From: Cylindrotheca closterium
Lineage: Eukaryota; Bacillariophyta; Bacillariophyceae; Bacillariales; Bacillariaceae
Reading direction: 5' to 3'
Assembly (NCBI GenBank): GCA_933822405.4
Contig: CAKOGP040002103.1
Coordinates: forward strand, 1-64,000
Length of the DNA: 64,000 nt
Within the stretch, counting starts at the first letter, position 1. Each line of letters begins with the position of its first letter. The translations under genes were made by a program, and so were the position numbers. This document shows, one piece after another, positions 30,196 to 40,504 of this stretch. The notes beneath the pieces are model-generated. The model did not search any database and was not told the origin of the DNA. It was given only the letters and a program-made list of their open reading frames with translations.

Positions 30196-30642
30196 TTATA
30201 GGTCAGCCAATGCTGTAAGGGCAAACCCAAATCCTGTAGCCGCGACCACAAGCCTCACATGATGCAAGTTGCAAAATCGACGAGTGGTCTCTGCCACGTC
30301 CGCTGGGTCAGACTTTCGCAATGTTTCAATGTCTTCCCCCAACACTATACCCGTGTAGGGTCCCACGAAACAGATCAAACCGGAGGTAATGGCAAATTTG
30401 ATGTCTTTGGTTTGGTAGTAAGCAGTGAGATTGGAAATCGTACCTGCCAATAGCACAGGAACCATCAAATCACGGCCATACGGCCACCAAACTGGAAAGT
30501 GATCCTGAATCATTTTGGTACGATCTTCTTCAACGTGAGTTAAGAAGCTTCGGACGTCGACAAAGCTGACAAAGGTCAAACATCCAGTGGCAACTCCCGC
30601 GAACGCGGTTCCAAGAATGGCTGCCAATTTTCCAGAGAACAT
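30196..30642 (-). CDS. DUF1772-like (anthrone oxygenase-type) membrane protein
   Basis: 148 residues from ATG 30642; the frame is open to GTG 30702 but lacks an upstream ATG. Hydrophobic segments near 5-30, 55-75, 85-105 and 130-147 suggest four membrane passes. The opening GTAFAGVATGCLTFVSFVDVRSF, with a Phe/Val-rich first helix and an Arg after it, and the late RRFCNLHHVRLVVAATGFGFALTAL resemble DUF1772 proteins, a family that includes fungal anthrone oxygenases. The match is by overall pattern, so biochemical role should not be inferred. Membrane location is likely. Confidence 0.6.
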   Translation of the reverse strand: MFSGKLAAILGTAFAGVATGCLTFVSFVDVRSFLTHVEEDRTKMIQDHFPVWWPYGRDLMVPVLLAGTISNLTAYYQTKDIKFAITSGLICFVGPYTGIVLGEDIETLRKSDPADVAETTRRFCNLHHVRLVVAATGFGFALTALADL

Positions 30643-31341
30643 GGAAGTTTTCGGTGATATTTCGCTCCGAGGCTTCTCTCTATCTCTTGTAGTTATGTAC
30701 ACAATTCAACTTCACGTAGTGGACGGTTGGTGATGGATAGTACACGATCCAAGATCCACTGATGGAAATCTCATCCATGGATATAATAATGATGTGATGA
30801 TGAGAACACTGCGAAATGAAATGAAATGAAATTTGGATCGATTCCCGTCGACTCAATCGATTGAAACGTTTCAGTTACAGCATATATACAATGTATATAT
30901 ACCTATTCATTGCGCATCGAAGCTACCGGTATATGTTTGTAGATTCATTTCATGCATCAAACCGCGGTCTACCAGTCTATACCAGTATCATGCGAGTACC
31001 TGGTACAGTATACAGTAGAGCCAAGTTCTGCTGATTCTTGGTAGAGAAGACTAGCTGATTGAATCAAAACCAATATTCCTACTATGTACTCATGGGTACT
31101 GGGTTTTGAAAATTTCGCTACTCAATCACATTGATTATACGCTTCTATCTTGCCATGGTACAATACTGTACTGCGAACAGCCAGCATGAAGACGTACCGG
31201 TACCCCAAAAGCAATGATGTACTGCATGGTACTATGTTGCGAAAATTTCATTAGTCAATCACAGCACGCTTCGTCGAAACGGAAGAAAAAATAGAAGAAA
31301 AAGGGACTCTCACACTTCTCGACAAATAGAGACACCTAATC
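30643..31341. promoter_or_regulatory. Divergent intergenic region rich in TACCGGTA/GTAC palindromes
   Basis: 699 bp between divergent starts. TACCGGTA occurs at 30924-30931 and 31195-31202, and GTAC-containing words such as CCTGGTACAGTATACAGTAG recur. ATATATAC stretches lie near 30880-30900. No gene supported. Confidence 0.55.
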
Positions 31342-33332
31342 ATGGGCAAAAAAGGAAAGAAGAGCAAGAGGAAGGGACGCGGCTCTGTTGACGATAAGGT
31401 GCTCGACAAGTCCAGCAGGAGATCTCTTGCACAATGGGAAATTGGACAAAGAGTTATCATAAGTGGATTGAAACAAGCAACTCGATTCAATGGAAATACT
31501 GGAACCATCATTTCGGTGCCAACGAACTCGGGTTCCCGCTACGGCGTTTCTGTTGATGGACATAAGATTGCAGTTCTTCCATCCAATCTGGAATCCTCTA
31601 CACCCGATCAGGAAATCTGTTATGGCCTTGAAGAACAATTGCGTGAAGAGAACGAAAAAACTAGTATGGATGCTGATTCTATGGCCGCAATGCGGATGAT
31701 GATGAACATGTTCATGACAGAAGAGCACCAAATGAAGATTTATGGCCGAAAAATCAAACCATTGCCAGACTTTCTCGGTGAACTACGGGATGATGGCGGT
31801 GGATTGCCCAACGCTGTGAACTCCTACTGGGCCGATACATATCTCCGCACTGCCTTCGAACAGGATAGTAATATGCCGCACGTATTTGAATTGGGTTTGA
31901 AATCTCCAGATTACGAGCCAGAGCCTACCGATATTTTGAAGCGCCTGGGAACAAATCGTCCAGACAAGATCCGTTGGCTTCTTGGGCCAAGAAGGATCGG
32001 TGACATCTTTCCACATGAAGCGTATCCTTACACTTCACACATTCGCCACAGCTACAGCAACCAGGCATACCGGAAAGAAGTGCTTCATCTTGGTACAATC
32101 ATGTCGCCGTGGGCTTTGTAGATCTTGGCATACTTCTCGAGGGCAATTTGCACGGTCCACCCAAAGTGGCAATGAACGGTCCCCTTTGCTTCTTGGGTAT
32201 AGAAATGAGCCCATATGCTGTTGCCAAGACACTTGTGGTATGGGAAATGCTGCTCCAATCTCAGGAACAACACCATCTTAGATCTGTGATGCAAGTGTGG
32301 TTTAGTACAACGTGGGAAGAAGAAACTATGGAAATGGCAAAGCAAGCCCTCGCAAATCTTTGCCAATCTGACGAGAAGAGACACCCGAAGGTGACCGGTC
32401 TACTACGTCACTGGAAGGATGCTGGCAAGATGCCTCTGCAGAACGCCAGGACGCAATGGGAAAACAGATCGACAAATGAGCGCTCCTTCGTCTCCCATTT
32501 CCTGCGGAAGCAGGACAGGATTGCCATGGCAAAGTATGAGCTAACTGGCGATTTCGGCATAAAACCTGGCGGAAATCCCACTTGTGGCAATATTATCATG
32601 CTTGACTGTCCAGAAGGTACTGCCCCATTGTCGAGAGATGAAACCGTCTTCTCATGCTTGAATTGGGCAGCAATTGCATCTTCTCTTTACCCAAATACAC
32701 CAGTCATTGAAACAGCCGAAAATTATGTCACGGAAAGGCTTTCAAAGGTTGCAGGCTGGGCGAGACTTGGAAGGGTCACTCTTAAGTTGGTCTGCGATGA
32801 TGTTCAAAACATGATCGAGAGCATTGCTGCAAGCAAACCCTGGACAATGAGTTGGTCAAACGTTCTTGACTACATTGACTACGCGGATTTTCATCGGTTG
32901 GCCCGAGCGTGCTCGATTCATGGTGATACACTTCACTTTGGGTATTCGATGAATTGGCCGACGAATGTGTTTGGAGTCAATATCATTGATTTTCCAAGAA
33001 GGGATCTTGCTGATTTCCGCAAAAAGGTGTTGGAGAACGCCAATCACTGTGTCGAAATGCAGTACACAATGCTCGGTTGGCAGAAGTACTTGAGGTTGCC
33101 ACCTCCCACAAATCCCATCAACACGACATGCTCCATGCTGGAAATGGGACAGTACAAGACTTGGGCCGACTACTTTTTTGGGATTGGTCGACTTCAGGGG
33201 CCATGCGAAGTGGGCAACGTTGAACATGCTTTCGGATCTCCATTGTCGCCAACTGGGTCTTGCACAGTGTCGTTTACTTGGACCTACGACCCAGAGATAA
33301 AGTTCAACGCAATGCCAAACAACTACTTCTAG
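31342..33332 (+). pseudogene. Unknown 660-residue protein gene interrupted by one frameshift
   Basis: Frame 0 from ATG 31342 is open to a stop at 32119-32121; a second frame, in the -1 register, continues with plausible coding sequence from before 32109 to 33332. The carry-over is visible as WYNHVAVGFVDLGILLEGN in the downstream frame, just where the upstream frame degenerates into TIMSPWAL and stop. One missing base near 32080 explains it; no GT-AG intron fits. The upstream part has a Lys-rich start (MGKKGKKSKRK), then a region resembling a KOW/SH3-like GxxVxxxG(T/K) segment. The downstream part has FLGIEMSPYAVAKTLVVWEML, LLRHWKDA, MLDCPEGTAPLSRDETVFSCLNW and Trp-rich motifs. I do not recognise the family. 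Sequencing error is as likely as true loss; the reading frame on both sides looks well conserved. Confidence 0.6.
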
Positions 33333-33553
33333 AAGGTCACTCATTTGAAAAATGCTCCTTGGGTTGGACAGCCTGCACCGACCGCACAGTAGGGCTAAAG
33401 TACAATGCATTAGATTGCAGTTATCCGATATAGTATTGTTCTGTATTTATTATCGATAGACCCACCATGATACCTTGTGTTTGGATTGTGATGAAGAATC
33501 ATCATATTCTTTAACAATTATTCGCTCTCGTTATTGTTCAACACTGTTCTTCA

Positions 33554-35401
33554 CTATTTTCCTTGCCATCCAAGAAACGGCAAAACGTTCGATATTACAA
33601 TCTCATCGCCGCAATTGATCCTACAGTTCCACCTGTCTGCTTCGTCCACAAGAAAACTGTCGTCCATCTGGCTCTTCCAAAGTGCTTGCTCCAAGAATGA
33701 CAGAGATTTCTTGTGTTCGTATAGTTCCAAGGTAGACATGACCAATTCCACTTGACGTTTCCGCTCTAGACTTGTGGTTGGTGCTGTTGTTAATGTTGTT
33801 GCAACACTACTATCGGGAGTCATCATCTGACGGGCCGTGGATCGAACCAATTCTTGCCACGGTTCGTGACCCAACTCGTTCAATCGACTTTCAATCTTAT
33901 GCAAGGTAAGATACTGAAGGGTTTCACATGAGTTGGGTCCACTCGCATGCATGGCAACGCCCATGAGTGCTTCCGTCGTGTCCAGTATGGAGCTTTGCAA
34001 ATCGACGGCGCATTGTGCTTGGAGTAGCAGTTTCACAATTTCCGTGGGAGCATTGGTCCGACAAGCATGGGTGATTGGCAACGCTCCATGAAACTCATCC
34101 TTGGTAGTGACGGCATGAATGTCAAAACTGAGTAGGCGGATGCACACTTCCAGATTGCAATGTTGCGACAATGCAAACATGTGAAGCGGTGTCAATCCAA
34201 GGACATCCTGCAGATTGTGGTTGTTGTCTTCTCGATTTTTGAGTGTCGATAACATGGCTTCGTCCAAATCTTTTAGGATCGATGAAAGAGAGCGATGGGA
34301 CATCATGGAACCAAAAGAGTAGACAATTTTGCCAATCGGATTCTTCTCAAATCGTTTCAACAGACCGGCCACCAAGACATCCTCGTCGCCCCAAAAGATT
34401 TTGAGCAAATGGTCACACTTTGAAAAGGCATTTCGTCCAATTTTGCTAATGGTGGAAGGAATGGCAATATTTGTTAGAAGCTTGCATCCCAAAAAGGCCG
34501 AGTCCCCAATGACTTTGATCTGTTCGGACAATTCCACAGATTCCAAACTCTCACATTGCGCAAACGCGAGCTTCTCGATGCGACGCACTCCAAAGGGAAC
34601 GGCAATGGTCTTGAGAGAGACACATAATTTAAATGTCTCTTGTTCAATCGTATCTATGCTTTGTGGCAAGTCCACCAACACCAGATTGTCACATCCATAA
34701 AAGGAACTCTTGGAAATCTTGTGACAGGTGTCCGGTATGGAAACAAAGAGTACCGAAGAGCACCGGAGAAAGGCACTGTTACCAATACTCTTCAAATCAA
34801 AGGGAAGAATGATGGAAAGTAACTCGGAACAATAGGAAAATGCCTGTTCCCCAATGGTAGTCACCACAGGGGGGACCATCAAGTGTTGCAACGAGTTGCA
34901 GGAAGCAAAGGATTCTGCCGAAATCCGAGCCAGACCTTCTGGCAACTTGGAAAAGGAAAGAACCCGGCAATTGAAAAAGGCGCCTCGTCCAATCGTGGTC
35001 AAAGAAGGCGGGAATTCCACATGCCCCAGCATGTTACAGTCGCCAAAGGCATTGTTGTGAATAATCTTGAGGCAGCAGGATGATTCGCCATCGTTATAAA
35101 ATTGGATGGTTTCCAAGTTGCGACAATCCAAAAAGGCGTACTCCTTGATTTCTCGTAGATAACGTGGGAAATCGATCTTGGTCAATGCTTGACACGACAA
35201 AAAGGCGCGGGCTTGAATGGTTTGCAAGAGTGCAGTTGGTGGAAACTGGATCGTCCGTAATTGTGCGAGCCCCGCAAAGGCTCCCTCATGGATGGACTTT
35301 ACCGACGCTTCCACGTCGACAATGGTTGTTTCATCTGGTATGCTAGTGTTGCTGTTGATGCTGTTTTGCTTCGAATAGAGGAACCGGGTGGTAAGTGACA
35401 T
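33554..35401 (-). CDS. BspA-like leucine-rich repeat / ankyrin protein
   Basis: 615 residues from ATG 35401, intronless, no signal peptide. Residues 25-360 are about a dozen 23-residue LRR_5 (BspA-like) repeats with the consensus I-x-x-x-A-F-x-x-C-x-x-L-x-x-I-x-x-P (for example IGRGAFFNCRVLSF, IGEQAFSYCSELLSI, IGDSAFLGCKLLTNI). This is followed by ankyrin-like units (GLTPLHMFALSQHCNLEVCIRLL, ALPITHACRTNAPTEIVKLLL) and a C-terminal module ending LSFLEQALWKSQMD, then CRINCGDEIVISNVLPFL. The gene at 46072 has the same order. LRR_5 proteins are abundant in diatoms and are thought to mediate protein contacts; the specific role is unknown, and cytosolic location is inferred from lack of a signal peptide. 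Confidence 0.85.
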   Translation of the reverse strand: MSLTTRFLYSKQNSINSNTSIPDETTIVDVEASVKSIHEGAFAGLAQLRTIQFPPTALLQTIQARAFLSCQALTKIDFPRYLREIKEYAFLDCRNLETIQFYNDGESSCCLKIIHNNAFGDCNMLGHVEFPPSLTTIGRGAFFNCRVLSFSKLPEGLARISAESFASCNSLQHLMVPPVVTTIGEQAFSYCSELLSIILPFDLKSIGNSAFLRCSSVLFVSIPDTCHKISKSSFYGCDNLVLVDLPQSIDTIEQETFKLCVSLKTIAVPFGVRRIEKLAFAQCESLESVELSEQIKVIGDSAFLGCKLLTNIAIPSTISKIGRNAFSKCDHLLKIFWGDEDVLVAGLLKRFEKNPIGKIVYSFGSMMSHRSLSSILKDLDEAMLSTLKNREDNNHNLQDVLGLTPLHMFALSQHCNLEVCIRLLSFDIHAVTTKDEFHGALPITHACRTNAPTEIVKLLLQAQCAVDLQSSILDTTEALMGVAMHASGPNSCETLQYLTLHKIESRLNELGHEPWQELVRSTARQMMTPDSSVATTLTTAPTTSLERKRQVELVMSTLELYEHKKSLSFLEQALWKSQMDDSFLVDEADRWNCRINCGDEIVISNVLPFLGWQGK

Positions 35402-35814
35402 GACATGCTACTGCTGCTAATGATGATGCCTACCGGTACCGGTACGCAACAGTGGTACGCGTGACATGCATGCGATGATGACGATGATGATGTGGCTTTC
35501 GTGCATTGCGGCTTCGCAAACGATTTGGGAGAGAAATGATCCCCCAAGTACTGTCCCCCTTATTAATTCCAGATAGGCCTGAATTATAATAGTCAGTCGT
35601 GTGTGCGTCTGACAGGCCAATTGAAATAGGCTAGGCGCATGACGCAGAGGCCTGTTGGGCAGGCGTAGCATGCCAAGGCCATTCTTGGATGTTCATCTCG
35701 CCACACAAACAGGAAACCACTCGAGCATAAAATAATATCACCTCATCGTCAAGCACATCGAGTCTTTCACACAACCGACGGGGCATAACACATCATAAAC
35801 AGAAATACTTCGTC
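35402..35814. promoter_or_regulatory. Divergent intergenic region with overlapping TACCGGTA sites
   Basis: 413 bp between divergent starts. Two overlapping TACCGGTA words span 35431-35444. A (GAT)-type run lies near 35473. No coding region. Confidence 0.5.
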
Positions 35815-36690
35815 ATGAATACTGAGACAGATACTCTCCTACCACATCACCATCACCATCAACCACAGAATGATCAGCAGAACAACAATGATCACAACGA
35901 CCAAAAGATGGGATATGGCGGAATCATTTCCCGAGTCCCACCAACTATCATAGAGGATGACGTCTCATCCAGCAGTACCAATAGCTCTCAAGAAGTCACA
36001 GTTACAGTTGCAGTCACTGCACAAACCCGACAAGGACGCTTACTATTGGCCATGACTCTCCTACTTCTCTACATTGGTTTGGTGATATCCCTACTCGCTG
36101 CCAACAATTTCAATCAGGAAACCGTCATTGAACGATTCTACTTTCTTCCATTTCACATGTACGAGTTTTGGGGATCCGTTTACTTTGCCTTGGTCGAAGG
36201 TTATATCTTGTTGGTGGCAGATGATTCGTTTTTCACCATGGATCCATCCAGTCAATCCACCTTGATTCACATGCTCAGCATCAATGTGGTCAGTACCATG
36301 ACCGCTGCGTCCTTATTTACATTGAATCCAGCCATTTTTGAGGTGACCGCCCATTACATTGAATATTCATCCCAACTGACCGTCACATTGATTGATGCCT
36401 ATTTCATGTTCCTACCGAGAAATGGATCAAAAGAGTTGCGGGATCGACGTAAGATGGGCGACAACGTACCTGTTTCGGTCCAACAGGGATACTTTGGTCT
36501 ATTGCTCCTAGCAGATTTGGCCAAGTTTGCCCTGTACGCTGGATTCATCCCCACGGCGATTAGCAAGGAACGATCCTCTCATTACGTCGAGTTTACAGTG
36601 GAAATCCTCAACAGTCTATGGGCCTTTATGTACATTAAAGATCTCTACCTGCAATCCTTGCAATCCTCGTCGTGGCAGAAGAATGGTAAT

Positions 36691-36724
<34 letters not shown>

Positions 36725-36756
36725 ACAACAAGGGAGGAGGAGTGCTCATTCAGTAG
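35815..36756 (+). CDS. Multi-pass membrane protein, unknown
   Basis: 313 residues from ATG 35815. A His/Asn/Gln-rich soluble N-terminus (HHHHHQPQND) and a Ser/Thr stretch precede membrane segments at about 78-98 (LLLAMTLLLLYIGLVISLLA), 118-138, 155-172, 180-205 and 227-247. The protein ends in a poly-Asn/Ser tail (about 293-306). The core FHMYEFWGSVYFALVEGYILL is suggestive of an integral membrane protein conserved in stramenopiles, but I do not recognise a family. The Asn/Ser tail is encoded by an AAC/AGC repeat. Confidence 0.65.
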
Positions 36757-37163
36757 ATGGCAAGAAATTCACACACACAAGCAAAGACGGACAATGCCCA
36801 TGCTAATGACTCACCAATCAAGAGTTCTACCGATAAGCCTACAATGCAACAAATTGGTTCATGCGTCTCTTATTGGAACCATTCACCGAGCCCCTCTATT
36901 CATAGTGGGTAGACGACAAGCAAAGAGCATACAGCAACTTTTGCGCTATTGAACTTTTGAGATTATGAAAACAATCAGAACCTTGAGTAAATGTATAGAA
37001 TAGAAAAGTATAAATATATATGATGCTATCCTCGCAAATCTACAAAGATTGGCCTTATTGGTGGGATCCGAGTTACATTTTGAATCTCGATACATTCAAC
37101 ATTACAATCCATCCTATGACTATCGTTAGCATTAGTATCACTTTCATCTTGCGACCAAAATTC
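36757..37163. other. Convergent intergenic region
   Basis: 407 bp between stops of the membrane protein and the dehydrogenase. TATAAATATATATG near 37010 is AT-rich. Open frames here belong to the antisense of the next gene. Confidence 0.4.
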
Positions 37164-38204
37164 TTATTGTGCCTTGTTTGTCTTGAGGAACTCTGTGAAC
37201 TCATCCTTGTATTCGGGATGCCAACGAGACAATGGCGGACGGTCTTGAGTGATATCTTGCATGGCCCAAGTCATTCGCAAATTATCAGTCTCTCGATCTA
37301 CATCATTATCCGGACAGACAATGTAAAACAGACCCTTGTCAAGTTCTTCCAACATGAAATCAATCACTTGTTGTGGCATCCATGCTCCCGATGCTGGCTT
37401 GTCCTCGTGGAAGAATACAGTGGATGGATCGAAATCTTCTCCCTTTTCTAGCTTGTCTTTTCGGACCGACTTGAGCATGATGGAAGTATTCACCCATCCA
37501 GGAATGAGCAAGGCAGATCTCAAATGTTTCGAATCGTCATTGGATCTCAAATCGTGCTCCAAACCCTCCGTATAGCACTTGAGGGCAGCCTTGGACATGT
37601 TGTACGTAAGATTTCCTGGTGGCATGGTGATTCCTTGTTTGGATCCTGTATTGACAATGATTCCAGCTTGTTTGGACTCCTTCATCTTGGGAACAAACGC
37701 TAGACAACCATGAATGGGACCGTAGGTATTGATTCCCATGGTGAATGCGACTGTTTGCATGTCCGTCATGGCGTCACCCCCTTTTCCCACACCTGCATTG
37801 TTCATGAGAAAGTGACAATTTCCACCATCGGCGTAAACTTCTTCCGACAGCTTCATCATGGCATCGCAATCCGAAACATCCACCACACGACTTTCCACCT
37901 GAACAACAAATAATATCAATAAATGAACAATCAATATATGGTGTTAGAAGGTTCTCCAATCCCATTCCATTGTATAAAAAAAGAACATTCGACTCACCTT
38001 GGACCCATCCGTTGCCTTGGCCATTGCCAATTCCTTGGCTGTTTCCAATTCCGGAGCATCCACATCCACCATCCAGACTGTCATTCCCTTGCCCGCACAA
38101 AAGAGGGCCATAGAACGACCAATTCCAGAACTGGCTCCAGTAATGACAGCCGTATTTCCAGCCTTGAGCACAGTTGAAGTAGTAGCAATAGTAGAAGAAG
38201 ACAT
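37164..38204 (-). CDS. Short-chain dehydrogenase/reductase (SDR)
   Basis: Exon 1 runs 38204-37998 and exon 2 37898-37164, across a 99-bp phase-0 intron; the protein is 313 residues. Classical SDR motifs are complete: cofactor-binding TGASSGIG at 22-29, NNAG at 102-105, catalytic Ser155 (NTGSKQG) and Tyr168-x-x-x-Lys172 (YNMSK). An Asp in the WMVDVDAP segment after the second beta strand favours NAD(H) over NADP(H). The PGWVNTSIM motif after the active site is the usual substrate-loop start. It oxidises or reduces a hydroxyl/ketone substrate that cannot be named from sequence. No targeting peptide, so likely cytosolic. Confidence 0.88.
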
Positions 38205-38579
38205 TTTTCACCCTGGCTATTGTTGTTGCGACTGTAATAGGTATCGTATTATAATACCGGTAGAATGCAAACGAAGAATATGAGAATCCAAAAGTTGATG
38301 CATAAAATCAAATTGATTTGAAAATGGCCCGTCAGAGCTTTGACTTCATCGACTGACCCAAATAACACCTACCGGTATTGGAAAGAATGCGACAGTATTG
38401 TGACTGTGTCCCATTTTTCAATTACTTATGGGCAACTTTTTTGAATTTAAAACAATCAAGGTTGCCAGAGACCCACCAAGTCTCTGGCAACTGTTTACGA
38501 CAACCAACGGTCTCAGATCCGCCTGCGTAAATAAATGCTCAAGAAACAATGTATTTTATAACGTTTGGGTTCACATGAT

Positions 38580-38655
38580 GTCAGGATATTGAAATACGGT
38601 AGAACTGCTCGGCCGCGCGTGGGAGGCGCTTTTGCTTGTATGGTACACAGTTGAC
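38580..38655 (+). repeat. 76-bp dispersed repeat, copy 1
   Basis: Identical to 38899-38974 at 74 of 76 positions (the differences are in GAAATA/GATATA and CGCGCGT/CGCGCAT). It contains a GC-rich core, GCTCGGCCGCGCGTGGGAGG. Only copy 1 is followed by the T-arm-like sequence. Confidence 0.95.
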
Positions 38656-38676
38656 GTTTAACAGTCGCATAGCCAG

Positions 38677-38706
38677 AGGTCTCGAGTTCGAGTCTTGACT
38701 ACCCCT
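38677..38706 (+). other. tRNA T-arm/box-B-like segment
   Basis: AGGTC then TCGAG-TTCGAGT-CTTGA forms a five-pair stem (one G-T) with the canonical TTCGA loop, followed by CTACCCC, which could be the 3' half of an acceptor stem. The upstream GGTAG at 38598-38602 pairs with part of it, but I could not fold a D-arm or anticodon arm with correct spacing, so this is a relic or a chance match and not a tRNA call. Confidence 0.3.
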
Positions 38707-38898
38707 GAGTGTTCTTCTGCCCATACAATACTCAATATCCCAATTCCTTTCCAAAGGTCAGGAATGTCATGTAGGTCTGTGGAAAATCACAGCAGTGGCA
38801 ATGTACCCACGTACAGCCCCGAGAGCTACAGTATCACCTATAGGTATCAATGTCTAGTACAAACACCAACACTGATGGTGGTAGGTGTACGGTGGGAG

Positions 38899-38974
38899 GT
38901 CAGGATATTGATATACGGTAGAACTGCTCGGCCGCGCATGGGAGGCGCTTTTGCTTGTATGGTACACAGTTGAC
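38899..38974 (+). repeat. 76-bp dispersed repeat, copy 2
   Basis: Second copy, 319 bp downstream of the first, same strand. Flanking sequence on both sides differs from copy 1. Confidence 0.95.
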
Positions 38975-39015
38975 ACATGAAAACCTGAGATGATGACTCT
39001 TGAGTGGCCCAGAGA

Positions 39016-39045
39016 TACACGTACACGTGTACACGTGTACGTGTA
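39016..39045. repeat. 30-bp perfect palindrome
   Basis: Built from alternating TACACG/CGTGTA blocks; the two halves are exact reverse complements. Short GAGA/TCTC arms at 39012 and 39050 extend it imperfectly. It could form a cruciform, or a hairpin in RNA. Confidence 0.9.
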
Positions 39046-39177
39046 CAGGTCTCACATAATTGCCCAAACAAGCTGAAAAGTTGAGGCGGAGAAGACTCAG
39101 GGTTGGATTTTTTTGACTGGTGCCTTCGTCTCAAACAGTATAGATTAAAATCAAGTGCTCGCCTTCTGGTGCGAACA

Positions 39178-39624
39178 ATGGCTACTACTACTAGTAGCTT
39201 CCAGGAACAACTGGAAAAGTTGGACAAGTAGGCTGAAGACTTGCAAAAGCAGCGTGACACTTTCATTGCCAAACGCCGCACTTTGGTGGAGGCCATATCC
39301 AAGGAACAAACACCGTGTGATGCCTTTGCGTCTCGGTCAGAACAGTTGGGTATGGAACATCCGGGATGGCAGTTGGATGGACCAGATTGGGACTACGGTG
39401 AAGAACGTGATGGAGACATGCAGCACAGCTTGCAAATTGCAAATTGTCCAGATGCGTCGTACAAGAAGCTCGATTTCCTGGAGGACCCCGATGGCCGCTA
39501 TTGGGTTGGTTTCGATTTGTATGAAAAAGACGTAGATTTCGACACCTGTGGCTCTGTCGCGTATGTGTGTGGAGGTAGTTTTCGAGTACCCATTGAAAAG
39601 GCGGGCAAGAAAGAAAACGCATAG
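39178..39624 (+). pseudogene. Small protein gene with in-frame TAG at codon 18
   Basis: From ATG 39178 the frame reads MATTTSSFQEQLEKLDK, then TAG (39229-39231), then continues open without interruption to 39624, for 148 codons in total including the stop position. The part after the TAG is compositionally coding: a helical start (AEDLQKQRDTFIAKRRTLVE), then an acidic Trp-rich middle (GWQLDGPDWDYGEE) and a C-terminal Gly/Val segment with two Cys. No intron boundary removes the TAG. It may be a recent nonsense mutation, a base error, or a stop that is read through. Family not recognised. Confidence 0.6.
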
Positions 39625-40504
39625 AAATTCCGATGCTATGATACTGGTATAAATCCAGAGTCACAGGTTTTTTAGGTTACTTTGAATGATATATAAGTAA
39701 AGAAATGATTGAATTGCATCTAATTGTTGCTTGCTGCTAATGTTGTTGTTACAGTGGTCCTCCTAGATGCTACGAAATGGGATCCAAACGGAGCATTTAC
39801 AGATGTAGTTCCTGATCATGTTTGGCTAGTACAGACCACCCATGTTCGGCCTCAGATGAGTTCATTTGTAGGATGGCAAGTAATTTAGTTGCCTCTGGTC
39901 TTTTGCACGGAATCGATGATGCGGCCTTCGCAATAATTGCCTCTCAATGGAAATCATTTGATTCATTGATTCGATTGGTTGGCATGAGAGGCAGGATGCA
40001 TCACAAGACGCACGACAATCAAGGATATAGAGCGGTTAGCAACATCAGCATTGGCCTTTATTGAGGATATAAGCTTGATGCCATTGAACTCGACTCGCTC
40101 TCATATTCTCTAGCAGCTGACACCTCACAACGGAGCTCATCCATTGCGAAGTACAGTAATACTATGGTCGAACAATAAAGCAAAAGTATGTACTCTACAT
40201 GGTTTCTATAATCACGTCGCCCGTCGGGTTTGACTTCATCGACTGCATGAGAATAGTAGTCTTCATATTCGAAATGGCAAGGCACGTTTGAGGTGGCAAC
40301 ATCATGGTTATATATGTTTCCAAAAGACTCTATATTGACAGAAGAAAGGTGCCTTAGCGGTAAGCGAGGGTGCCAATCTTTCGATGAGCCACGACTTCGA
40401 CACCTCAACAGTTTCAATCGACAACATACTTCGTCTGCAACAATTAGCACCGAGGTGATTGAAACTCACCTGGAGATAGAGCCAATAACTAAATTCCTTC
40501 CGTC
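39625..40504. other. Gene-poor region
   Basis: 880 bp. Open frames at 39822-40064 (plus) and 40058-40450 (minus) start at TTG and GTG and overlap; I do not support either. Probably decayed or regulatory DNA. Confidence 0.45.

Larger units (their letters stand above)
38205..39177. other. Repeat-bearing intergenic region
   Basis: 973 bp without a supported gene. It contains TACCGGTA at 38255-38262 and 38370-38377, a 76-bp direct repeat (38580 and 38899), a tRNA T-arm-like segment, and a 30-bp perfect palindrome. Confidence 0.6.

Noticed and set aside
32060..32125. Programmed -1 frameshifting
   Set aside because: No X-XXY-YYZ heptamer in frame 0 near the break and no obvious downstream structure; a missing base is simpler.
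38596..38706. tRNA gene candidate (Leu/Ser-like) around the 76-bp repeat
   Set aside because: The T-arm folds, but the acceptor 5' half pairs at only five of seven positions, the D-arm spacing is about 11 nt off, and no anticodon stem pairs. Reported only as tRNA-like.
39822..40064. 80-codon plus-strand ORF
   Set aside because: Starts at TTG with no ATG in a sensible position; composition not convincing.
40058..40450. 130-codon minus-strand ORF
   Set aside because: Starts at GTG, overlaps another frame, no family signals.
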